The notes: generated by a model from the letters alone, not told the origin. DNA of 6,781 bases from an uncultured Cellvibrio sp. (GCA_946482385.1 CAMLRI010000121.1:1-6781), one strand, 5' to 3'. Shown: positions 1-5,891, counted from the stretch's first letter. Made by a program: numbers and translations.

Positions 1-37
1 TGCTGTACAGCCGCCCCCAGGCTGCGCGAGGCAGGAT

Positions 38-586
38 TTATTCCGCCTCGGACACCAGGTGCGGCCAGGCAGCGCGCAGGTAGAGGAACATAGACCACAG
101 GGTCAAGGCGGCAGCGCCAGCCAGGGCGATAAAACCCAGGGGATAGAGCAGTTTGATATCCATCAGCAACACAATAATGGCGGTCATTTGCAGGGTGGTT
201 TTTAGCTTGCCGATATAGGACACAGCAACGCTGGCGCGCTTGCCAACCCCGGCCATCCATTCGCGCAGGGCAGAGATCACAATTTCACGCCCGACGATTA
301 CCGCCGAAGCCACCACAAACCAGGCCGAGTAGTAGTGGATGCTCACCAGTAGCAGCAGTGCTATGGCAACCATGAGTTTGTCGGCCACCGGATCGAGAAA
401 GGCGCCAAAGGGGGTGCTTTGGTTGTATTTGCGCGCAACATAGCCATCGGCCCAGTCGGTAATGGCGGCGATACTAAAGATCATCGCCGAGGCAAAATGC
501 GCCCACCAGAAGGGTAAATAGAAGACCACTACAAACAGCGGGATCAGTACGATTCGCGCAAGGGTCAAGCGGTTGGCCAGGGTCAT
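38..586 (-). CDS. pgsA: CDP-diacylglycerol--glycerol-3-phosphate 3-phosphatidyltransferase (PGP synthase)
   Basis: This 182-residue inner-membrane enzyme transfers the phosphatidyl group of CDP-diacylglycerol to sn-glycerol 3-phosphate. The product, phosphatidylglycerophosphate, is the committed precursor of phosphatidylglycerol and cardiolipin. The CDP-alcohol phosphotransferase signature D-x2-DG-x2-AR-x8-G-x3-D-x3-D is complete at residues 44-69. Its acidic residues Asp44, Asp47, Asp65 and Asp69 should bind the metal ion and CDP. Hydrophobic stretches at roughly residues 9-25, 31-43, 70-85, 88-105, 128-145 and 150-170 fit a polytopic membrane protein. The length matches the bacterial family. 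The ATG start gives the usual N-terminus (MTLANRLTLARIVLIP, like the family's NxLTLxRxxLIP), with a weak GAG ribosome-binding motif 8 bases upstream. It lies 67 bases after uvrC, as in the gacA-uvrC-pgsA group of other gammaproteobacteria. The pgsA identity is secure. Confidence 0.96.
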   Translation of the reverse strand: MTLANRLTLARIVLIPLFVVVFYLPFWWAHFASAMIFSIAAITDWADGYVARKYNQSTPFGAFLDPVADKLMVAIALLLLVSIHYYSAWFVVASAVIVGREIVISALREWMAGVGKRASVAVSYIGKLKTTLQMTAIIVLLMDIKLLYPLGFIALAGAAALTLWSMFLYLRAAWPHLVSEAE

Positions 587-622
587 GTAGCTGTCTCAAT
601 AAAATTCAAAAAATCGGGCGCG

Positions 623-651
623 ATAATACACCATCACCCCCGGCTACTGAA
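623..651 (-). promoter_or_regulatory. Candidate sigma70-type promoter for pgsA
   Basis: In the 67-base uvrC-pgsA gap the minus strand reads TATTAT (623-628), a 5/6 match to the -10 consensus. TTCAGT (646-651), only a 3/6 match to the -35, lies 17 bases upstream. Transcription would start near base 616 and give a leader of about 30 bases before the pgsA ATG. The -35 is poor, so this is at most a weak or activated promoter. Read-through from uvrC could equally supply pgsA. Confidence 0.28.
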
Positions 652-653
652 AA

Positions 654-2492
654 TCAATCGTGGTGGAAGAAAGCATAGATCTCTTCTGCCAGCTTGCGGC
701 TAATGCCAGGCACCTTGGCCAGATCGCCCGCACTGGCTTTTTGCACCTCTTGCAGCCCGCCAAAGTGGCGCAATAGCTCGCGCCGGCGCGTTGCCCCCAC
801 CCCGGGAATATCTTCCAGGCTGGAACTGCGGCGTTTTTTATCGCGCCGCTGCTTGTGGCCTGTGATAGCAAAGCGGTGGGATTCGTCGCGGATATGCTGG
901 ATCAAATGCAGCGCTGGCGAATCGCCGGGCAATACGATTTCAGCGCCGCTGTCGCCATCGAACAGGGTTTCAAAACCCGCCTTGCGGGTGCTGCCCTTGG
1001 CCACGCCGATCAATTGCACCCCCTGTACTCCCAGGTTGCCCAGCACCTCAATGGCCTTGCCTAACTGGCCTTTGCCGCCGTCGATCAGCAGTATATCGGG
1101 CAGCTTGCCTTCGCCATTTTGCAGGCGGGTGTAGCGGCGCGTCAGTGCCTGTTCCATGGCGGCGTAGTCGTCACCAGGGGTAATACCCTCGATATTGAAG
1201 CGACGATAATCGGATTTCAGTGGGCCATTGGTATCAAATACCACACAGCTGGCTACAGTGAGCTCACCGCTGCTGTGGCTGATATCGAAACACTCCAGGC
1301 GCTGGGGTGTTTCCTCCAGCCCCAGGGCTTCCTGCAGGGCAATAAAGCGATCCAGCGAGCTTTTTTTGCTGTTGATATGGCCAATCAGGTTTTGCTGGGC
1401 GGCGGTGAGCGCCATTTGCAGCCATTGCGCGCGATGGCTGCGCACCTGGTGGCTGATGACCAGCTGGCGCCCCACGGATTGTTGCAGGGCGGCAGCGAGC
1501 AGCTCGGTATCCTCCAGCGGCTCACTGACAATAATCTCCCGCGGAATGTCGCGCCCCTGGCTGGCCAGGTAAAACTGGGGAATAAATTCCGCCAGCACCT
1601 GCGCCGGGGTTTCCGCCAGGGTGGCGGCAGGATAAAAACTGCGGCTGCCGAGGATGCGCCCCTGGCGAATAAACAGGATGTGCACACAAATCGCCGCCGC
1701 GCGTATATCGGCAGCGATCACATCTATATCGCCCCTGCCCTCTTCCATCACCTGCTGGGATTGCACGGTGCGCAGGGCGCTGATTTGGTCGCGGTAAGCA
1801 GCGGCCTTTTCAAATTGCAGCGCCTGGGCCGCTGCCTCCATTTGATTGGCCAACTCCACTAACAGGTCGTCGTTCTGGCCGGTGAGGAACATGCGGGTGT
1901 GGCGCATATCCAGCTGGTATTCCTCGGGCGAAATAAAATCGACGCAGGGCGCTGTGCAGCGCTTGATTTGGTATTGCAAGCAGGGGCGCGTGCGGTTGTT
2001 AAATACCGAATCCTCACAGGGGCGCACGCGAAAAGTCTTTTGCAAAAAGTTCAGGCTGTCTTTGACGGCACCCACATTGGGATAAGGCCCGTAGTAATCG
2101 CCGCGCTTTTTCTTGGCGCCGCGATGCATAGCAATACGCGGGTAGTCCTCGCCGCTGGAAATAAAAATATAGGGGTAGGACTTATCGTCGCGCAGCAAAA
2201 TATTGTAGGGCGGGCGATTGGCCTTGATCAGGTTTTGCTCGAGGATTAACGCCTCGGTTTCGCTGGGAGTAATGGTGACCTGGACATTGGCAATGCGGCT
2301 GACCAGCGCCTGGGTTTTGGGGCTCAGCCCGGTTTTGCGGAAGTAACTGGATAGCCGCGCCTTGAGGTTTTTGGCCTTGCCAACGTAGAGGATCTGCCCC
2401 TGCAGGTCGAACATCTGGTAGACACCCGGCTGCTGGCTAACACTACCCAGAAAACGGCTGGCATCAAAACTGGCGGGCAAATCCGAAGACAT
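654..2492 (-). CDS. uvrC: Excinuclease ABC subunit C (UvrC)
   Basis: UvrC makes both incisions flanking a bulky DNA lesion after UvrA-UvrB loading in nucleotide excision repair. The 612 residues (E. coli about 610) show the full domain order. A GIY-YIG nuclease for the 3' incision spans about residues 19-100, with GVY at 23-25, YVG at 36-38 and Arg46. A four-cysteine cluster (Cys159, 171, 179, 183) follows, with the same spacing as the E. coli cysteines reported to hold an Fe-S cluster. A UVR motif at about 205-242 should contact UvrB. The RNase H-like nuclease for the 5' incision has Asp403 (CFDIS), Asp471 (LIDGG) and His539 (IRDESH). Two helix-hairpin-helix motifs occupy 557-612. The ATG at 2492 reproduces the normal N-terminus, but I see no Shine-Dalgarno sequence before it. 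The gene follows gacA by 27 bases, which include part of a hairpin. All catalytic residues are intact. Confidence 0.98.
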   Translation of the reverse strand: MSSDLPASFDASRFLGSVSQQPGVYQMFDLQGQILYVGKAKNLKARLSSYFRKTGLSPKTQALVSRIANVQVTITPSETEALILEQNLIKANRPPYNILLRDDKSYPYIFISSGEDYPRIAMHRGAKKKRGDYYGPYPNVGAVKDSLNFLQKTFRVRPCEDSVFNNRTRPCLQYQIKRCTAPCVDFISPEEYQLDMRHTRMFLTGQNDDLLVELANQMEAAAQALQFEKAAAYRDQISALRTVQSQQVMEEGRGDIDVIAADIRAAAICVHILFIRQGRILGSRSFYPAATLAETPAQVLAEFIPQFYLASQGRDIPREIIVSEPLEDTELLAAALQQSVGRQLVISHQVRSHRAQWLQMALTAAQQNLIGHINSKKSSLDRFIALQEALGLEETPQRLECFDISHSSGELTVASCVVFDTNGPLKSDYRRFNIEGITPGDDYAAMEQALTRRYTRLQNGEGKLPDILLIDGGKGQLGKAIEVLGNLGVQGVQLIGVAKGSTRKAGFETLFDGDSGAEIVLPGDSPALHLIQHIRDESHRFAITGHKQRRDKKRRSSSLEDIPGVGATRRRELLRHFGGLQEVQKASAGDLAKVPGISRKLAEEIYAFFHHD

Positions 2493-2510
2493 GAAACGCG
2501 GAGCAACGAA

Positions 2511-2533
2511 AAGCCGTCGTTAAACGACGGCTT
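2511..2533 (-). terminator. Terminator-like hairpin spanning the gacA stop codon, before uvrC
   Basis: On the minus strand AAGCCGTCGT (2533-2524) and ACGACGGCTT (2520-2511) form a perfect 10-bp stem closed by a 3-base TTA loop. The gacA stop codon TAA begins in the loop. If the stem stops at GGC, the tail reads TTTTCGTT, a short U-rich tract. This is a plausible weak intrinsic terminator or attenuator between gacA and uvrC, or a processing/3'-end stability element. It ends 18 bases before the uvrC ATG. Termination is likely to be partial because the tract is only four Ts before an interruption. Confidence 0.55.
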
Positions 2534-3173
2534 CGGGATCGAGCAGATTGTGTTTAACCGCCAGCAGGGTCAGCTCTACATCGCTGTTGATATCGAGCTT
2601 TTCAAAAATCCGGTAACGATAGGAGTTAACGGTTTTGGGGCTAACGCAAAAGGTAGTGGCTATATCGTTTACCTTTTGGCCGTTGGCGATCAGCATGGCA
2701 GTTTGCAACTCGCGCTGGGACAGCTTTTCAAAGGGCGAATCTTGATTGCCAGCACCGGAGAAGTTCTTGAGCGCCAACTGCTGGGCAATGGAATTGCTCA
2801 TGTAGAGGTCGCCGCGCGTCACCTTGTTGATGGCGTCGGTGATTTCGGTGAAATCGGCGCCCTTGGTGACATAACCCACGGCTCCCGCCTGCATCAGGCG
2901 CGTGGGGTAGAGGTCGTCGTCACAGGCGGTGACGGCGATGATTTTAATTACCGGATTCACGGTCAATAGTTTTTTCGTGGCTTCAAGGCCGCCCATACCA
3001 GGCATTTTGACATCCATCAGGACTACGTCCGGCTTCAAAATGCGCGCTTTGGTTACCGCTTCTTCACCACTTTTGGCATCCCCAACCACCTGATAGCCGT
3101 CGATATCGGCCAACATGCGCACTATCCCCATGCGAACTAGATCGTGATCATCGACTACGAGAATCTTTGTCAA
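2520..3173 (-). CDS. gacA: LuxR/FixJ-family response regulator GacA (UvrY)
   Basis: This is the response regulator of the GacS/GacA (BarA/UvrY) two-component system. In the well-studied relatives it activates small RNAs that sequester the translational repressor CsrA/RsmA. With the TTG start at 3173 it has 217 residues. The receiver domain (about 1-120) has acidic pocket Asp8-Asp9, phosphoacceptor Asp54 in LMDVKMPG, Thr82 and Lys104. The C-terminal LuxR-type helix-turn-helix (about 151-196) reads LSQREL...[17 protein letters not shown], nearly identical in its recognition helix to GacA/UvrY. There is no in-frame ATG near the start. The TTG at 3185 is an alternative that adds four residues. 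I prefer 3173 because it puts the phosphoacceptor at 54, as in GacA, and has GGGGG (3179-3183) five bases upstream, able to pair with the CCUCC of 16S rRNA using one wobble. The cognate sensor kinase is not in the window. The gacA-uvrC pairing is conserved in gammaproteobacteria. Confidence 0.95.
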   Translation of the reverse strand: MTKILVVDDHDLVRMGIVRMLADIDGYQVVGDAKSGEEAVTKARILKPDVVLMDVKMPGMGGLEATKKLLTVNPVIKIIAVTACDDDLYPTRLMQAGAVGYVTKGADFTEITDAINKVTRGDLYMSNSIAQQLALKNFSGAGNQDSPFEKLSQRELQTAMLIANGQKVNDIATTFCVSPKTVNSYRYRIFEKLDINSDVELTLLAVKHNLLDPEAVV

Positions 3174-3178
3174 ACTAG

Positions 3179-3183
3179 CCCCC
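3179..3183 (-). promoter_or_regulatory. Ribosome-binding site that favours the TTG start at 3173
   Basis: The minus strand reads GGGGG here, five bases before the TTG at 3173. It can pair with CCUCC of the anti-Shine-Dalgarno sequence through four G-C pairs and one G-U. The other candidate TTG (3185) has no purine-rich tract at a usable distance, because its nearest GGA is directly adjacent. Confidence 0.45.
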
Positions 3184-3387
3184 AATCCGAGCCCGGATCT
3201 TCTTAGTGTTGTTCTTGATTTTGGTAAAACTGGGTCAGTGTAGTCTAGCCAGGCTTAAGGCCACATCACCCATTTGGGCGATTGTAGAGATTGCGCCTGC
3301 AAACTACCACCATTTGCTGAACCGCTCACACCCATTGACAGGCCGTCCGTGCAGGCTGTGCCACCCATTATTCCGGCAGCTCCATTT

Positions 3388-3416
3388 TTTATAGCGGCTG
3401 TTTGGCCAAATGCCAG
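3388..3416 (-). promoter_or_regulatory. Candidate sigma70 promoter for gacA
   Basis: The minus strand has CTGGCA (3411-3416, 4/6 match to TTGACA), a 17-base spacer, and TATAAA (3388-3393, 5/6 match to TATAAT). It starts 24 bases beyond the murB stop codon. Transcription would begin near 3381 and give gacA a leader of about 200 bases. This is the best-scoring pair I found by eye in the gap. TACAAT at about 3282-3287 is another -10 candidate but lacks a matching -35. Confidence 0.35.
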
Positions 3417-3439
3417 TAGCCAATCAGGCTTGTTTGAAC

Positions 3440-4474
3440 TTATAGGCCATCGGGATATACCCGAGGCTCCATTTCCAGGTGCACCCCAAAGCGGGCCTGC
3501 ACATCCCCTTGAATTTGCTCTGCCAGGGCCAGTAACGCCCCACCCGGCAGCCGCTGGGGATTGGTAAGCACCAATGCCTGCTGCGGATGCACCCGCGCAC
3601 CTGCAAATTCACGCCCGCGCCAGCCGGCCTGGTCGATCAACCAACCCGCCGCCAGTTTGACCTGCCGCCCATCCACCGGGTAGGCAACCAGTTGCGGGTA
3701 GCGCTGCTGTAGTTGCTGATACTGCTCCAGGCTGATCATCGGGTTTTTAAAGAAACTGCCAACATTGGGGATTTGCGCCGGGTCGGGCAGCTTGGATTGG
3801 CGAATGGCGATAACCGCCTCGCTCACCAACCAGGGGCTGAGGTTTTCCGGCGCCACCCCCGCCAGTGCCTGGTGCAGGGCCGGGTAATCCAGCACCAGGT
3901 GCGGCTTTTTGCGCAACCTGAAGGTAACGCTGGTGATGATGTACTTATCCTTGAGCGCACCCTTGAAGATGCTATCGCGATAGCCAAACTGGCAGCTATC
4001 GCGCGTGAAATTCACCTGTACTCCCGAAGCGATTTCCAGGGCGGTTAGCTCGGCCAATACATCCTGCACCTCCACCCCATAGGCGCCTATGTTCTGGATA
4101 GGCGCCGCACCCACGCTACCGGGAATGAGCGACAGGTTTTCCAGGCCGTAAAAGCCCTGCCCGAGGGTGTACTCTACCAACTGGTGCCAGTTTTCCCCGG
4201 CGGCCACCTGCAGCCAAACATAATCCTCATCTTCCGCCACCAGGTTTTTACCCTGGCTGCGCATGTGAATTACCAAACCGGGAAAGTTATCGCGCAGCAC
4301 TATGTTGCTGCCGCCGCCCAGCACCAGCAGTGGCAACTGCCGCTCCCGCGCCCAGGCCAATGCCTGGCGTAAATCGGCATCGCTGGCGACGCTGACAAAC
4401 CAGTCCGCCACCGCGGGCACCGCCAGGGTGTTATGGGATTGCAAACTAAAATGGGGAAGGAATAAAGGCACCAC
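3440..4474 (-). CDS. murB: UDP-N-acetylenolpyruvoylglucosamine reductase (MurB)
   Basis: MurB is a cytoplasmic FAD enzyme. It uses NADPH to reduce UDP-GlcNAc-enolpyruvate to UDP-MurNAc, the second committed step of peptidoglycan precursor synthesis. The 344 residues (E. coli about 342) begin with the family's hxxLxxxNT segment (FSLQSHNTLAV, 9-19). The FAD-binding GGGSN is at 53-57 and PGSVGAAPIQNIGAYG at 118-133. YRDSIFK (165-171) contains the active-site Arg166. The proton-donor Ser240 is in NVGSFFKNP, and the catalytic Glu lies in LEMEP (Glu334 by alignment). It is a type I MurB like that of E. coli. The start is GTG (4472-4474), directly followed by a second GTG. No ATG is available, because an in-frame TAA lies 13 bases upstream. 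The ribosome-binding site is weak. Only 20 bases separate it from the phosphatase gene, suggesting co-transcription. In Pseudomonas murB follows the same phosphatase. Confidence 0.97.
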   Translation of the reverse strand: MVPLFLPHFSLQSHNTLAVPAVADWFVSVASDADLRQALAWARERQLPLLVLGGGSNIVLRDNFPGLVIHMRSQGKNLVAEDEDYVWLQVAAGENWHQLVEYTLGQGFYGLENLSLIPGSVGAAPIQNIGAYGVEVQDVLAELTALEIASGVQVNFTRDSCQFGYRDSIFKGALKDKYIITSVTFRLRKKPHLVLDYPALHQALAGVAPENLSPWLVSEAVIAIRQSKLPDPAQIPNVGSFFKNPMISLEQYQQLQQRYPQLVAYPVDGRQVKLAAGWLIDQAGWRGREFAGARVHPQQALVLTNPQRLPGGALLALAEQIQGDVQARFGVHLEMEPRVYPDGL

Positions 4475-4494
4475 AGACTCGACTGGTTAGCAAA

Positions 4495-4965
4495 TTACAA
4501 ATGGCGACGAATGTCGTTTAACAGGCCCTGAGCCGCATCTTCGATCAGGTCGAGCACCAACTCAAAACCTTCATGCTCACCGTAATAAGGATCGGGCACT
4601 TCGCGGTAATCCTGCTGCTCGCCAAAGGGCAAAAACAGGCCCAGGTGGCCGCGATAGCTGGAGGGCTTGAGCCGCTGCAAATCCCGCAGGTTGGCATTAT
4701 CCATCGCCAGTATGTAGTCAAACTCATTAAAGTCGGCAGCGCTTACCTGGCGCGCGCGCAGCGAGGAGAGATCGTAACCGCGCTTCTGCGCCGCCGCCAT
4801 GGTACGCGTATCCGGCGCCTTGCCAATATGCCAATCGCCAGTACCGGCAGAATCCACCAGCACTTGCTGATGCAAATTAGCCTGCTGCAATAACTGGCGA
4901 AATACGCCTTCCGCCGTGGGCGAGCGGCAGATATTGCCCAGGCAAACAAATAGAATTTTGGTCAT
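4495..4965 (-). CDS. Low-molecular-weight protein-tyrosine phosphatase
   Basis: This small cytoplasmic phosphatase removes phosphate from phosphotyrosine through a cysteinyl-phosphate intermediate. The 156 residues match the usual length. The P-loop CX5R(S) is intact near the N-terminus: Cys8 is the nucleophile and Arg14 binds phosphate (CLGNICRS, 8-15). The general acid is Asp125 in the VPDPYY loop (123-128), which also has the tyrosine pair that can be phosphorylated in several relatives. No capsule or exopolysaccharide kinase (Wzc type) lies nearby, so calling it Wzb would go too far. Pseudomonads have a homologue, sometimes called ptpA, between kdsB and murB, as here. Its substrate there is not settled as far as I know. 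An arsenate reductase role is unlikely, as the paired C-terminal cysteines of ArsC are missing. The ATG start has GGAAG nine bases upstream. Confidence 0.95.
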   Translation of the reverse strand: MTKILFVCLGNICRSPTAEGVFRQLLQQANLHQQVLVDSAGTGDWHIGKAPDTRTMAAAQKRGYDLSSLRARQVSAADFNEFDYILAMDNANLRDLQRLKPSSYRGHLGLFLPFGEQQDYREVPDPYYGEHEGFELVLDLIEDAAQGLLNDIRRHL

Positions 4966-5129
4966 AAAAATAGGCTTCCAGTATTAAGGGCATCCGAGAC
5001 AAACAGCGGTCTTTATTAGGGAAGAATGCAGTCCCACCCAGGGACGAGGGAGGCATGGATGCCGACCTCGAGCCTACAGGGATGTATTCACGGCGTTCCC
5101 TGGGTGGGACTGCATTCTTTCCGTCCTGC
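4966..5129. other. Non-coding gap between kdsB and the phosphatase gene
   Basis: These 164 bases carry no reading frame I would support. About two thirds is the palindromic element at 5019-5122, whose end lies 7 bases from the kdsB stop codon. The remaining 53 bases are the phosphatase leader with its GGAAG ribosome-binding site (4975-4979). I found no convincing -35/-10 pair in that leader. Confidence 0.7.
5019..5122. repeat. Long palindromic intergenic element with branched fold
   Basis: Bases 5022-5044 and 5097-5119 are perfect 23-base inverted complements. The pairing extends to 26 bp (5019-5044 with 5097-5122) with one mismatch that becomes a G-U pair in plus-strand RNA. The 52 bases between are also structured. 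CGAGG..CCTCG (5045-5049 with 5066-5070) and GGCAT..ATGCC (5052-5056 with 5059-5063) build one hairpin. GCC..GGC (5072-5074 with 5092-5094) and TACA..TGTA (5075-5078 with 5083-5086) build a second, with loop GGGA. The result is a stem with two branches. The sequence resembles palindromic intergenic repeats I recall from gammaproteobacterial genomes, but only one copy is in this window, so the repeat status is inferred. I see no target-site duplication and no transposase gene. It lies within the transcribed kdsB-phosphatase gap, where it could stabilise, process or terminate the mRNA. Confidence 0.75.
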
Positions 5130-5891
5130 CTAGATCTCCAACAGCGCTTTTACACGCTGTAAATCCGCTTCGGTATCCACTCCGCCCGGCACTTGGGCGC
5201 AGGCTTCGGCGATATGGATCGCCTCGCCGTTGGCAAGCACGCGCAGTTGCTCCAGGGATTCAATTTTTTCCAGCGCCGCCTGGGGCCAGGTAACGAAACG
5301 GTCGAGCAGGGCCACACGGTAAGCGTAAATACCAATATGGCGCTGCGCAGGGAAATCTGCCGGCAACTGCTGCACATCCGCCTGGGCAAAATGGTCGCGG
5401 GGCCAGGGGATAGGCGCGCGGCTAAAATAGAGCGCCCTGCCCTGTTGATCGGCCACCACCTTCACAATATTGGGGTTGCGAAAATCTTCCAGGCTGTGGA
5501 TCGGCTCGCTCAGGGTAGCCACACTGGCATAGTCGTTAGCGGCCAAATTATTGGCCACCTGGTTGATCACCGCCGGCGGAATCAATGGCTCATCACCTTG
5601 CACATTTACCAATATGTCACTGGGCAATAAGCCGAGGATTTGCGCCACTTCCTGCAGGCGATCCGTACCGGAATTATGCGCGGCAGATGTCATCACCACA
5701 GTTGCACCAAAACCTTCGGCAACCGCCTGGATGCGCGCATCGTCGGTGGCAATAATCACCCGGCGCGCTTCGCTCTGGCAGGCGCGCTCGTACACATGCT
5801 GGATCATGGGCTTGCCGGCAATTTCCTTCAGCGGTTTGGCGGGCAAGCGGGTGGAGGCATAGCGCGCGGGGATTACAACGTAAAAGCTCAT
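5130..5891 (-). CDS. kdsB: 3-deoxy-manno-octulosonate cytidylyltransferase (CMP-Kdo synthetase)
   Basis: KdsB couples CTP and Kdo to CMP-Kdo plus pyrophosphate in the cytoplasm. CMP-Kdo is the donor used to attach the inner-core Kdo sugars to lipid A. The 253 residues match the family length. The N-terminal nucleotide-binding signature [14 protein letters not shown] is at 7-20 (Arg10, Lys19). Most family members I recall have Gly where Ala18 stands here. Further family marks are ATDD (48-51), NSGTDRL (73-79), the metal-binding NVQGDEP (96-102), YFSRAPIPW (155-163), RHIGIYAYR (184-192) and [10 protein letters not shown] (235-244). The ATG start matches the standard N-terminus, and GAGTGAG (5900-5906) eight bases upstream is a good ribosome-binding site. 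It follows lpxK by 37 bases, so the two are probably co-transcribed, which fits their joint role in making Kdo-lipid A. Confidence 0.97.
   Translation of the reverse strand: MSFYVVIPARYASTRLPAKPLKEIAGKPMIQHVYERACQSEARRVIIATDDARIQAVAEGFGATVVMTSAAHNSGTDRLQEVAQILGLLPSDILVNVQGDEPLIPPAVINQVANNLAANDYASVATLSEPIHSLEDFRNPNIVKVVADQQGRALYFSRAPIPWPRDHFAQADVQQLPADFPAQRHIGIYAYRVALLDRFVTWPQAALEKIESLEQLRVLANGEAIHIAEACAQVPGGVDTEADLQRVKALLEI

Larger units (their letters stand above)
3174..3439. other. Non-coding region between murB and gacA
   Basis: This 266-base gap is the largest in the window. It should hold the end of any murB transcript and the promoter and leader of gacA. On the minus strand just after murB, GGCT..AGCC and TGGC..GCCA can form an interrupted hairpin (about 3395-3420), but no T-tract follows, so I do not call a terminator. 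A candidate promoter is listed separately. The remaining roughly 200 bases would be a long 5' leader. I see no RNA-gene signature or convincing small gene in it. Confidence 0.6.

Noticed and set aside
8..24. CAGCC/GGCTG inverted repeat after pgsA
   Set aside because: The stem is only 5 bp with a 7-base loop and no T-tract, and it lies at the window edge. Pseudomonads can have tRNA genes after pgsA, but no tRNA end can be recognised in 37 bases.
605..630. Short ATCG/CGAT hairpin followed by TTTTTT on the minus strand after uvrC as a terminator
   Set aside because: A 4-bp stem is too short to act as an intrinsic terminator, although the T-run is real.
1119..1862. A 247-codon plus-strand reading frame opposite uvrC
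   Set aside because: It is wholly antisense to a clearly conserved gene, shows no recognisable domain, and is the kind of frame expected opposite a moderately GC-rich gene. The same applies to the plus-strand frames at 694-1134, 5193-5630 and 6222-6617.
3142..3173. TTGACA at the gacA start resembling a perfect -35 box on the minus strand
   Set aside because: It is formed by the start codon TTG and the next codon ACA inside the coding region, and no good -10 lies 16-18 bases downstream.
3335..3364. Perfect TTGACA on the plus strand in the murB-gacA gap
   Set aside because: No -10-like hexamer follows at 16-18 bases and there is no plus-strand gene for it to serve.
3255..3368. A 37-codon minus-strand frame in the gacA leader, preceded by a five-codon frame overlapping it as TAATG
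   Set aside because: No ribosome-binding site lies at a proper distance (GGAG is 11 bases away, GGAA 2). The composition is Gly/Ser rich with no membrane segment or regulatory codon run, and the length is easily due to chance. Conservation in relatives would be needed to revive it.
3395..3420. Interrupted hairpin just after murB as a terminator
   Set aside because: The paired segments are only 4 bp each and the minus strand continues with GCTATAAAAAATGG, an A-rich rather than U-rich tract.
3274..3567. Plus-strand frame running from the gacA leader into the murB 3' end
   Set aside because: It overlaps the conserved murB C-terminus antisense, has a proline-rich translation with no family resemblance and no ribosome-binding site that I can see.
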